Of a DNA stretch of 64,000 nt, positions 21,414 through 32,020 are shown in pieces (within the stretch, counting starts at the first letter, position 1; the number at the start of each line of letters is the position of its first letter). The notes below the pieces were generated by a model, which was not told the origin of the DNA, did not search any database, and was given only the letters and a program-made list of their open reading frames with translations. The stretch spans positions 1 through 64,000 of the forward strand of contig JAIXMP010000055.1 in NCBI GenBank assembly GCA_025677815.1, in the 5' to 3' direction. The stretch comes from Phascolomyces articulosus (Eukaryota; Mucoromycota; Mucoromycetes; Mucorales; Lichtheimiaceae). The translations under genes were made by a program, and so were the position numbers.

Positions 21414-23648
21414 ATGTCCAAGTTTAAGCAAGCACAAAATGTAGTTTTATCAACCGTTTCTAAGCTAAAAGAAGAAAATTATCGTTCATCATCCTCATCA
21501 AAACCGAGAGACTTTTCTGCAACTATCCCTGCTGAGACAGTCGAACAGAAAGAAGCTCAAAATGCAGCTCAACAAATAATCAACAAATCACCTAGGTCAG
21601 CAAAAGGGTATCTTACTTCTGCACAGTTATATCAGGAAAATGATGATCTTAGTACAGCATTCAATGTGTATTTACAAGGTCTAAAATTTGTCGCACCAGA
21701 TGATCCGTATTATTCAACACTCATAAGAGAAAAACAAAGAGTGGCGACAAAAATAAAGCAAAGAAGTCAAGGTGGCTTCTATAATCTATTGCCATACGAT
21801 ATCTTATACTTGATATTTGGAAACCTCCAGTACAAAGATTTATTAAACTGTGTTCGTGTTTGTCGGCGGTGGAACGACTTTATGATGGAATGGCCCGAAT
21901 TTTGGAACAAAATGTCTTCAGCTATGCCAAATATAAATCAATCCACTATGATTTCTTTGTTACAAGGTCAGACTCAAGAACTACGTTTGAAAGGACCTAT
22001 CGATGCTGGATTGAAGCATGATATTCTTTGGTTTTTAAGTTTATGGGAAAATAATAGTTTTATACAAAAAATATGTAAGTTCAAGTTGGTGGGTGGGGCA
22101 GTAAGGATATTTCCATGATTAATATTTTTTTTCTTTGAATTTAACCTAATATGATTAAATATAGATCTTACGAAGATAGACATGATAATGTCAGATATAT
22201 CTCTGCTGAGTGAAGCAATAAGGTGTATGTCGCCATCTCTGAAGCAAATAGAATGGGAGAATTGTACTGTTTCGCAGGTGGATATAATACGGAATGTAAT
22301 ACCTGCATGCACACCAGGACTGAATTACCTATCATTTTCACGCAATATTCATCCTACGACACAAACGCATTATATCTATTACAATCGCAATCGGTCCAAT
22401 AACCAGGATTATATAATAAAATTATACCGTACCCCCGAGAAGCAAACAACATTACCATCAACTATCAACGATTATTCAACACTTACATATCTTAAAATAG
22501 ATACTTTTTTCAATTCAGCACCTGGATACAGTAATTATCACAATAGTGATATATATGTATACACTGCAGCTCTGATCAAAAAATGTCCCAACTTGGTACA
22601 TTTATTCTTGGATTCGTATGGCACTGACCCTCATAATCTCAGGAACTGCTTGCATCAAGCAGTTAATTTTTGTCCCCGTCTCAAAACCTTAGTCATCTTT
22701 AAGAATGCATCCATGCCACAGACTATCATTAGTAATGTCGATGAAAGTGATTATGCTATGACTACAATAAATACCTCCACGTTACCCAACGACAAAGTTC
22801 CTTCTTTTTCTACAACACTTGTGCCCAACAAAAAGAATCACAAAAGTATATATCAAAAAATTACAGATACTGTGTCTATTGGTAGTGCTATCATTGGTCT
22901 CCAACGATTCGTTTACTCGGATCGTTCTAAGGTTCAATAAAGAGATATTATCCAGGTATTCAGAAGTTCTCACACTTCTTTCCAACTTTTATACCTGAGC
23001 TATGATGGCAAGGCGGTGAATTCAGCAGCACTAGCCAAACTTGCTTCTCTTGGCTGTCCAAAATTACGAGAACTCCGTATATCCACTGGTGATCTTGGTT
23101 CCATGGTCTGTTTTGGATCTACGAAACCTAGAATGGAAAAGGTTATGGTACAGTTATTTTCCGTTTGTCCTGCCTTAGAAGCTATTGAGCTCGATGACTC
23201 TCATTGGAGGCCCTATAGTCATCTCAAGCTGAATGAATCTGTGGTCGAAGCAATTGCCCAAAATTGCCCGCACCTCCGTCACTTGTATTTTTATACCAGT
23301 GATAGCGAATCCGGTGGTAGATTATTTAAATCTTTCCTGAATTTTGTGAATAAAGGCAATAATAATAGTAGCAGTGGTCATAAGAATAATGGTAACAAGA
23401 CGTCAAAATGGAAATGGAAGGAAAAGACTACCGGTGCCGAACAGGAGCCATGTCGGCTTGAATGCTTAAAAGTAACGAAGATGGACCCTTGGACTGCCTA
23501 TACTTTGGTCAAAAATATTGAATCCTTGAAATATTTATATATTAGATCGTGGTGGATAAATATCACCCAAGACGACAAACAAGAAATCGAGATTATTCTC
23601 AAGGAACGTGGAGGAGCGCTGGTGGTGGATGACACCAATAATAAATAG
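21414..23648 (+). pseudogene. TPR/F-box/LRR protein (Dia2/Pof3-like) interrupted by one in-frame stop
   Basis: Two exons, 21414-22074 and 22165-23648, join in phase to a 715-codon frame that is open except for a TAA at 22938-22940 (codon 479). Residues about 50-112 form TPR-like helices (AKGYLTSAQLYQENDDLSTA), and 122-165 an F-box (YNLLPYDILYLIFGNL, then LLNCVRVCRRWNDFM). Leucine-rich repeats follow on both sides of the stop, for example CPNLVHLFLDSYG before it and LQLLYLSYDGKAVNSAAL, CPALEAIELDD and CPHLRHLYFY after it. This TPR plus F-box plus LRR order is that of yeast Dia2 and fission-yeast Pof3, SCF substrate receptors acting at replication forks. As it stands the product lacks its last repeats. 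A CAA to TAA change is the simplest cause; sequencing error or a 24-nt GT-AG segment (22932-22955) spanning the stop are alternatives. Confidence 0.7.
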
Positions 23649-25167
23649 ACAAAGTAGCATATAGTTTCTATGTAAATAATATTAATAAAAACATAGGAAA
23701 GATTGTTTATTGACTATACAGATTATCTATACTAATTTAGTTTTTTCTTTCAAAGAGGTGTTTTTCAGCTAATAATACCATGTATAGTTTGTTCATAAAG
23801 AAAACTACTGCGAGCGCAGCATGTCTGGGGTCATCTTATTAGTATTATTATAAACCTAAACGAAATCCTTGGTCCACTTTTCGCAATAAATTGTGCCTTT
23901 CATCTCGTTGAATTGAAAACATTTTTCTATGAAATACACATACATTTTCTTCACATTAAGTAGTGTGATAGTGTTCTATTAGGTTTTACTTAATCAAGCA
24001 AGACATTGTATCAAATGAATAGAATTAAGAAATTTTCCTTTTCTTCTTGTAATCAGAGTTGTACCCTATATTATTATACTAATAACTCTTGTTTTTTTTA
24101 TTTATTTAACAGCTTACGTATGATTTTCATCTACAAAGCCGTATATAATTGATCGTTCATATATTTTTCAGCTGAATTGCTGAACGATGTATTGTTTTTA
24201 GTTATTATCTTTACTCTTGCAATTGGAATTCACTTGGGTAGGTATATATGAATCGTCATTATTATATTGTAAATTGTTCTTGTTCTACGTATTTTTTGAT
24301 GTATTCTATGACCAACATCCAGTTCGACATTAATATGTATTAATCTTTGACATATACTATTGAAGCAGTACCTTTTTATTATTTTAATTAATAAATATAT
24401 ACCTGGTCTTTTAACAATAGAAATCCAACTAACGCATCAAATGTTGTCATTAGTCACTAAAGTCTAAGAATTTTTTTTCAATTAAATCTGATTGAATATG
24501 ATGATATAATCCGATTTATTTGTTTATTATTTTTCCACAGTAAATTAATTGATTATCAAGTATTGAATAAAAAAGATAAGCTACTCTGAAAATGATCATT
24601 GTCTGTTATTTCCAGGAAATAAATACTGCCAATTTATAATTCAAACGAGATGAAGGGCACAACATATTGCTAAAGATGAACCAAGGGGCTCAGTGTAGAT
24701 ATATAATAATACTGGGATGACCTCAGACACGTTGCCCCCCCCTAGTCCAAGAATTGCTGTACCCGTAGCATTTTGTTCTTTTCTGCCAAGTATAAGTAAA
24801 TTCTAAACTACTATGATCAATTCAAAATGAAGATGAAATGATATCTTACATACTTCAGTACCTTATTCACCCTCTCAATTACAATCGGTTAAGTAGAAAG
24901 AATCCTTTTTCCGTAATAATACACTGAAATGTCAAAAATCCCCCTCCCATAAAATATATATACTTTTTACATATTAAATATTATTAAACAACTATACAAA
25001 GTAGAAAGGCTTTATGGCAACCAAGCCCAATGTTTATCCTACCTGCGCCAAAAAGATGTACAGGGATCGTGTAACCAGTGCTAAGCATTTCCTTTTCTCA
25101 TTGTATTCCCATCCTTTTTTTTTTTTTTGTTTCTTTTTCTTCTGTTACTGTTGGTACATAACCATCC
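23649..25167. other. Gene-free DNA
   Basis: About 1.5 kb of AT-rich DNA with no supported gene. A poly-C run lies near 24735. The last 150 bases contain a T-rich tract before the next start. The ORF at 25014-25256 overlaps the real gene in another frame. Confidence 0.5.
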
Positions 25168-26698
25168 ATGGGCTATCAAACAGATTTCGAAGGTGCCATC
25201 AAAATCACACCCACACTTCCCACAGAAGTGATAGATACAATCAATTCCCTTGCTGAATATCGTAATAATACTGATGGAGATGGTGACGCGTCGTCCTTTG
25301 ATGGTACGATCCATCATTTACAAGGAGAATCTGATACGCACAATAAAGAAGACCACATGAACAATGATAGTTTTCTTCCATTATCTAAAATCTCTCTACG
25401 GTTGGGGAGGGTTTCCCAAGTCCCTTCCTTTTGGTGTGACTGGCATCTTGTCAATCGACAAAAACAACAAGACGAATTTAATAAAAGAAAAGAAGAAGAA
25501 ACGGTTCTTGTTTGGAATAATGCCGAAAAATTTTATGAATACATGTATTGGTTACAGTATATGATTGATTTTGTTACGTTGTATGCTATAGAACAACACG
25601 GAATTCAAATTGAAAGATTTGATGGATCAATTACTTGGAAAGGTAGAACAAAAGAGTAATACCATGGATAATTACAACCCAGGAGCATATGATTGATTAT
25701 AAGCAATAACAAAAACAGAAAAAAAATACCAACATAACGGACAATGATTAATTATGATATATAATTTAGGTGAAGAGCGTGAAGGTGACGACGACAATGG
25801 TGACTATAGTACTAGCGTGGATCGGGGTACACTTTCCATTTATCGTCGTGAAACACCAGAATTGACAAGATTTTATCCACAAGATTTTTTGCCAATACCA
25901 GCTCCCCCTGCCATTGATGAACGCGAAAGAATCATGTTTTCGAAAAACGATGAAGGTTATTATTTGAAAAAACCATCTACTCCCAAAGGAAAACCAGCCA
26001 TGTCTACTTTTGGTGTTAAAGCCCAAGTATATCCAAAACAACCATTGGAGTTGAGTTATTTGAATCAAATTGCAAATGAAGGTAGTATCAGCCGTGGAGA
26101 TTATCTTTTATATGCTCAGCGCTCTCCAAATCATCCTGATTTTTCTTCGTCCTCTGATGATAACAACAACCCTGATGAGAACAAGAACGACCCTCCAACA
26201 ACACCATTGTCTCTTGATTTGTATCTCCATCATGAAAAAGCTGCATTAGTATATCATCCTTCTGATCCTGTCTTTGATCTTGCTTATTTCACAAAGTCAG
26301 ATGCTGTTTGGGAAATGGACGAGAAAGAACTTGGAAAATGGCGTGTGGCAAGAGCTTTAGCAACATCCATTCAGGCGGAACAAGTCAAAAGTCTCAAGAA
26401 TATCAGTGCGGATATGCTACTTGAACAATCGAAAAAGATGGAAAAGGTTCAAGACCGTCATGATCATGAAGAAAGTAACAATGACGATGAACAATATATG
26501 TTACATGTGGAAGAATTAATGTCTCCTGTTGGTTATCGCCAATGTACCGGATGTGGAGGTAGAATGGAAGGACCAGCTTATATAGTAGCTATATGGGATT
26601 GGCCAAAAGGATATGCTGGAGCTTATGTGTATACCATTTATTGTAGTGTCCAATGCTTTAACAAATTTGACACCACATCCTTTTTTTCCTCCACTTAG
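25168..26698 (+). CDS. Two-part protein: N-terminal half like a bacterial uncharacterised family, C-terminal Cys zinc site
   Basis: Exons 25168-25642 and 25770-26698 join in phase across a 127-nt intron to give 467 residues. The N-terminal 165 residues start MGYQTDFEGAIKI and contain LPTEVIDTINSLAE, PSFWCDWHL, VWNNAEKFYEYMYWLQYMI and GSITWKG. These blocks, in this order, recall an uncharacterised bacterial family (start MGYTTDF-G, then LWCQW, WDGGEKFY-Y-EWL-YLI, W-GE); this is from memory and needs a search. The remainder has RRETPELTRFYPQDFLPIP and, near the C-terminus, CTGCGGRM followed about 30 residues later by CSVQCFNKF, a likely structural zinc site. The middle carries acidic, Asn-rich low-complexity loops. 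Function unknown. No close functional neighbour. Confidence 0.75.
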
Positions 26699-27163
26699 TT
26701 TTTATATTGTATAACACACCTTATACACCATAGCACAATAACAATGCTCCTCTTTACACACATACATATATAGCAGAATTGCACTCATAAAAAAAAGTTC
26801 AAATAAAGATAGCACAGACACACCTCCGTTTAAAATAAGATATATCACTTTTTACTCTATTTATCATTTATCAACGCCATTTATCTTAACTTTTATATCA
26901 TCACAGGGTGACAACGCGTACAATGTTAAATATCATAGGTGGCACAAGTGATTTTCTCATTATAGTTATGGCTATTGTGTAGTTTGAGAATTAGCATTTA
27001 TTTAAAATAAATCGTCTTGTCTACTTTTTTTTTCTTCTACTTCTTTCTTTTACATATCACCCGATCGACCATTATTATTTATTTATCATCCTATCATTTT
27101 ATTTTTTAGTCTAAAAAAAAAGAATAACACCTAGTAATAAAGCAGTAATATTGAAATGGATAA
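26699..27163. other. Intergenic DNA
   Basis: 3' flank of the preceding gene; T- and A-rich with no ORF of note. Confidence 0.5.
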
Positions 27164-28366
27164 AATAAAAACCATCCAGCAAATCGAGATATAAAATTCA
27201 GACGATCTGCTGAAAATGAACAATTAGTTATTCAAACCTATTTTCCAAAAAATAACACATTTAATGGATACTGTCGAACAACCATCAGTGCTTTGACCTG
27301 GTCAGTAAAACATTCTAAAGATTATCTACTTTTTGAACGCATCTTATATCTCCTGTTTATTTGTTTGTTATACATAATAGCTTATATAAGTAAAACATAT
27401 TATTGATCCTCATCTAGATTACAAAGTAAAGATAGTAGAATTGAATTAGCATTTTTATTCTCATTATTATTACTCTATTTCTAGTGAATATCATAAAAAA
27501 TAGATCCTCTCTTTGGTGATTATGGATTAACTGTGTCACAATTACTTAGTACCACTTGTATTTTAAGATGATTTGATGGGGAGGAGCAAGGAAATTTAAT
27601 GATACGTACGATGGGTTTCTCTTTCCTATCCAGCAATAATAGTTGCTTCTTTCATTATTATGAGCAATATTATTTTTCTTGGACTTTTATTTGCTTTTAC
27701 CTTCTTGTTAACCCAAAAGATGGATGAAAAAGAAAAAGAAACATTATCATGAACAACAGTACTTATACCCTTATGAATCATCCTTAGCCTATGTTTATCG
27801 CTTTCATTCTACTAGATTCTAGAAAAGTATCTGATCTCCATTATATCAAAGTGGCTCCTTTCAAAACCTTGCTCCCATTTTATACGGATGATGGTTACGC
27901 ACCTGTGATTGATTATCTCACCCTACCTTATCTCCATATCATATTACGGAATATTCATTTTCCTGTGACAGACGGTAAGACTGGTATTGGTGGTCAAGAC
28001 ATATCTACGAGTCATTTTTGTAGGCATAGTGGCAGGAAAATTGGATGTAGGTCTCACTATAAATTGAAACGGAATTCTTACTTCTTTCTGGTATGACGAT
28101 GCCCATCTCACCACAGTTTAAAAGGTTGGATTTATCATCATTTATTGCGTGCAGTCGATATTATACCACAATGAATACGATTGATTTTGTATTATTTATT
28201 TGTTGCTTTGGCTGTACTATTACGATTCATGAATCATGCTATTCCTATGGTAAGTGGTTTGTATATTCATAGGTAAGTTATCATTTTTATTGTCATTCTT
28301 TTATAGGTTTGGTTTTCATTAGCTATCATTTTTTGTATTTTATATACATTTGTCATTCTTTTTTAA
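27164..28366 (+). pseudogene. Decayed gene for a multi-pass membrane protein
   Basis: Coding-like pieces in order on one strand, broken by stops and frame changes. 27164-27406 is open for 80 codons with no start (IKFRRSAENEQLVIQTYF, then LFERILYLLFICLLYIIAYI). Hydrophobic pieces follow (IELAFLFSLLLLYF; IFLGLLFAFTFLLTQKMDEK; VLIPL-IILSLCLSLSFY), then 27791-28096 (VAPFKTLLPFYTDDG) and an Ile/Leu-rich end. The last two pieces join across a normal-looking GT-AG intron beginning GTAAGT (about 28251) to end at TAA 28364-28366. In-frame TGA codons at 27404, 27569, 27750, 27774, 28065 and 28172 each fall where Trp would fit. The segment with IPL-IILSL resembles TMEM185-like membrane proteins weakly; identity is uncertain. 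I see no ATG start and no way to splice it into one intact frame. Confidence 0.45.
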
Positions 28367-29127
28367 TAATAACCAGTGGTAATATATCACCAGTATATAC
28401 GTACAACAATTAAAATCATAGAAGCATCGAAATTATCCATTTTGCATGAATAATTTATAATTTCCATATGAATGTTTCACTCCAACCCCCCAACTTTGGA
28501 TATTCCCTCTTTTGATCCATTCTATCATTATCTAGCAATAGATCTTTGAAATTAAGTACTTTCACCATCCAAAAAACAAACACCCCAAACAGAATCATCG
28601 ATTGCCGTAGTAAAATAATAATGATAATGATAATAATAATTTTGGACTGTTCAAAATAATAATAATATAAATGATGAACACGGATGCTGTCGACTAAAAA
28701 AAATAAAAATAAAAAAATAAACCAAATAGTACCAAACAAATGAGAAAAAAGAAGAAGAAAGGGAAGGGAAGGGGGGAGAGGGAAGAAATAGTAATAATAA
28801 GAATAAAAGGGAGGAGTATTGTGTGTGTGCTGTAAAAAGAGAAAGGCATAATACAATAAGAAAAAAAAAGAAATCATTAATAAATATGTACTTTGAGGGG
28901 GGTCAGTCTGTAGAGTTTTAAGAAACTGGAGGGAGAGGGTTTTTGTATGTAAAAAAAATAAAAATAAAAATAGAAGAGGAGAATAACCGTATTGTGTGTG
29001 TGTGTGTTTAAATTGTGTAGTGAATTTGTGATGGTTGTGTTTGTAAAAGAAAAAAAAAAAGAATAATGTGCATTTTTGATTGTTGTTGTTGTTGTTGTTG
29101 TTGTAAAAGGCATAAAGAAAGAAAGAT

Positions 29128-29168
<41 letters not shown>

Positions 29169-29292
29169 GATATGTAATATGTATAAATGTTTGTGGCTGT
29201 TGTTGTTGTTTTTTTTTTTTGAGAGTGAAGCTTGTTGTTGGATGAATTAATATAAGAAAGAAAAAAAAAGAAAATTTGTAATATGTGATCTT
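28367..29292. other. Microsatellite-rich intergenic DNA
   Basis: 3' flank of the ADP-ribosylglycohydrolase-like gene and downstream of the decayed gene. Contains purine tracts (28740-28810), a GTT run at 29080-29103 and an AAT run at 29131-29167. ORFs across this stretch consist of homopolymeric residues and were not called. Confidence 0.6.
29080..29167. repeat. GTT and AAT trinucleotide microsatellites
   Basis: Eight consecutive TTG/GTT units at 29080-29103 and about twelve AAT units at 29131-29167, separated by 27 bases. Noncoding; likely length-variable between strains. Confidence 0.85.
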
Positions 29293-31039
29293 TTAAAGAA
29301 GTTGACAGAATTCCTCGACACGATCTTCAAGCCATTCCCAACGTTTCAAACCAATGACCCAATCACTTGGCAATCGATCATATCCAATACGTACACCTAA
29401 CAACGCACCTGCTACAGCTGCATTGGTACCTGCGTCCCCTCCCTGCATAACAATATCCATCAAAATTTTCTTGAAAGCAGAAGCTGTTTCCGTTTCACTT
29501 TGCATGGGGATTTGACGTGTAAATGCATAAATACTGGTCCCAAGACATTTAAAAGTGAGATGATCGGGTTGATCCAAATGTAATGCTTCGATATGAGAAG
29601 GTGGATGATAACAATAGTCTAATAATTGATTATAATAATCATTGGCACGTGCTTGATCCGTTTCAAATAATTTAAATAGACGATCTTGAGTAGGTTCAAT
29701 CAATAAATGTTTGTTGAGATCAATCACGGCATGGACGAGTAATAGAATATGACTATCAGTGGTTAATGTATCGATATAATGGTCTGTGGCAGGTTGAGCA
29801 AGTCCTCCTGCTGCTGCATGACTAGGAGGTGGATGAAGACTAGGTGATGGGAGCGGAGTCTCGTCATTCATTGCTTTTTGTTTGATCTCCAAGTCTTGTG
29901 CGCGGAGTATCCTATAAGAATAAAACCATTTTATATTAATTAATTATATAAATATAGATCTTAATATTAAATTCGAATTTCCCTCCTTCCCCACCCCCCC
30001 AAACCGTCACTCTACGTTTTTTTTTATTAGTTACCGTGCTACTAATGTTGAAAGAATGACACAACTAATCATGCATCGAGGATCAGGTCGATCGACACAA
30101 GCACGACAACTTTCTGCAGCATTCTCAATAACAGTTGTACCATCCCAAAACTTTGGAACACCTAATACTGCTGATCGAACCAATGCTCCATTATAACCAT
30201 CGCGTTTCTATTTGTTTATATATATATATCAGCTTATCTCTTCTTTTTTTTTTCCTCCATCATGGTATTCCAACACACACGAGTCGTCACTTTTAGGTTT
30301 TCCTTTTCCTTCCTTCCCTTTTTATTGATATTGTTGTTGTTATCTCGGGACCTTTCTTCCGAGTTTCTTTATATATCTAATTTACCTGATCCGATGTCCG
30401 TTGCCTTACATCCTTTTCTAAATGATTTGCAAGTTTCTTTGCATATGATTTAAGATTGAACTGTCCTTCATTCTCGACTAATGTTTGAACCACCAAAAGT
30501 AACTGATCCACATCACCACTATAATCACTATAGAAAATATGGGCAGAGGTAAGGGAGAAGGGAAAAATAGATAATGAATTAATGAATAATAATGATAATA
30601 ACTTGTCAATTATTATAATAAGGATTTGCGGAGAAAAAAAAAAGTAAACAAAACCAATGAAGGTTAGTCTTGTTTTTTTTTTTGATTATTATTAAAAAAA
30701 ACAGTGAATTGTATTTGATTACTTACTTGTCATCAAATAAACCACGATAATCATCACGTAAAAAAGGGATTTGACCATCCATATCTTCATCATTGGATAA
30801 TCCAAATTTAATAGGTCCTTCTCCATAGACTCTTTTAACTTCATCTCGAGTCATACCTTGCGTAGCTATACCGAGACTATCACCTAACACCGCGCCTAAA
30901 GTATTTTTTTTTATCATGAGTGACAACTCTTTTTTGTATTACAGTCTTCCTTTTTTTTTCCCTTACCAAAAATCAGGCCCTTTACACGTTCGATAATCTC
31001 AGGACGGTTAAGTTTTGAGCAACCAGATGGAATTCTCAT
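29293..31039 (-). CDS. ADP-ribosylglycohydrolase (DraG/ADPRH) family protein with altered metal site
   Basis: Five exons on the minus strand: 31039-30967, 30895-30727, 30527-30386, 30207-30035, 29911-29293; 391 residues, all junctions in phase. The fold is shown by the N-terminal VKGLIFGAVLGDSLGIATQG (family KG-I-G-A-GDALG), a Tyr-Ser-Gly-Asp block at residues 83-89, GYNGALVRSAVLG, and the C-terminal GGDAGTNAAVAGALLG at 343 onward followed by LPSDWV. Active relatives remove ADP-ribose from proteins or small molecules using two Mg ions held by a (T/S)DDT motif and a GGDxDT motif. Here these read SGDVDQ and GGDAGTNA, so one Asp in each motif is Gly. The protein may be inactive or use a different substrate. 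The Ala/Pro-rich insert at residues about 205-230 is unusual. An alternative start is not apparent; ATG 31039 precedes SKLNRPEIIERV. Confidence 0.85.
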
Positions 31040-31984
31040 ATTCTATAGAGAAGTTTTGTGGTTTTTTGGTTTTGTTAGAAAGTTATTATCATTCAATAAG
31101 GAAAAACAATCCTTTTCCATGGAATGTTGAATATAACTATTTTATAATATATATATATATATATATCACATACAAAAAAGTAATCCTACTACTTAACACA
31201 ACATATAACTTTTTTCGTTTCTGCTTTCTAAAATCCAGTAATAGCTGATATGTATATATTAAAAGTAAACACACACACACACAAGTTGATAGATAGAGTG
31301 TATCTTATATATAATATTATTGACTTTTAAGAAAAAATGTATATAAATATATGAAAAAAAAAGAGAGAGAAAGAGAAAATATTTTTTGAACAAGTGAAAA
31401 AAACGAAAAAAAAAAAGAAATGAAAAAAAAGAGCCGGAATGCATATGTCTTTTTGAAAAAAAAAAAAAAAAAAAGTTGTGTGCGTGTGACGTTATTAAGA
31501 TTAAAATAGAAATGAATTTGAAAAGTAGAATCTTTTCTACCAATTGTCCCTTTCTTCTTCTTCGGTCCCTTTCAAAATATAATCATCATTCACGACAAAT
31601 CGTTCTTAATAAAAAAAAATGCATAGTGTTGTGTATGATGTATTATATAATAATCATAGAATAGGAATAGCTGAATTATATTTAGTATCATATAATTTAA
31701 ACTATTTATACTTGAAAAAAAAAGTGATCCTTTCTCCTAAAGACTATTATTCTCCCTCAAAAAAAAAAAGGGTACCTTTTTTTTTTTTATAAATGACATG
31801 TTTAACTGACAAAAAATTTTTAATATGTGTGAAAAAAGAAAAGAGGTAAATGCTTTTTTTTTTGTTTGCGGTGATCGAATCGGGTATGTGTGTGTGGGAT
31901 AATCAATCCTTAACGTATCCCATTAAAAAAGTTGTTGAAAAGGAATGTTAATAGATGATATGGAATAATATTGATAAATGATGA

Positions 31985-32020
<36 letters not shown>

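Noticed and set aside
27164..28366. TGA read as Trp (mitochondrial or Mollicutes-type code, insertion from an endobacterium)
   Set aside because: A recognisable spliceosomal intron and additional frame changes point to a decayed nuclear gene; Trp is also encoded by TGG in the same pieces.
28455..29113. Two long minus-strand ORFs
   Set aside because: Composed of microsatellite and homopolymer sequence (Tyr, Phe, Thr runs) with no motif.
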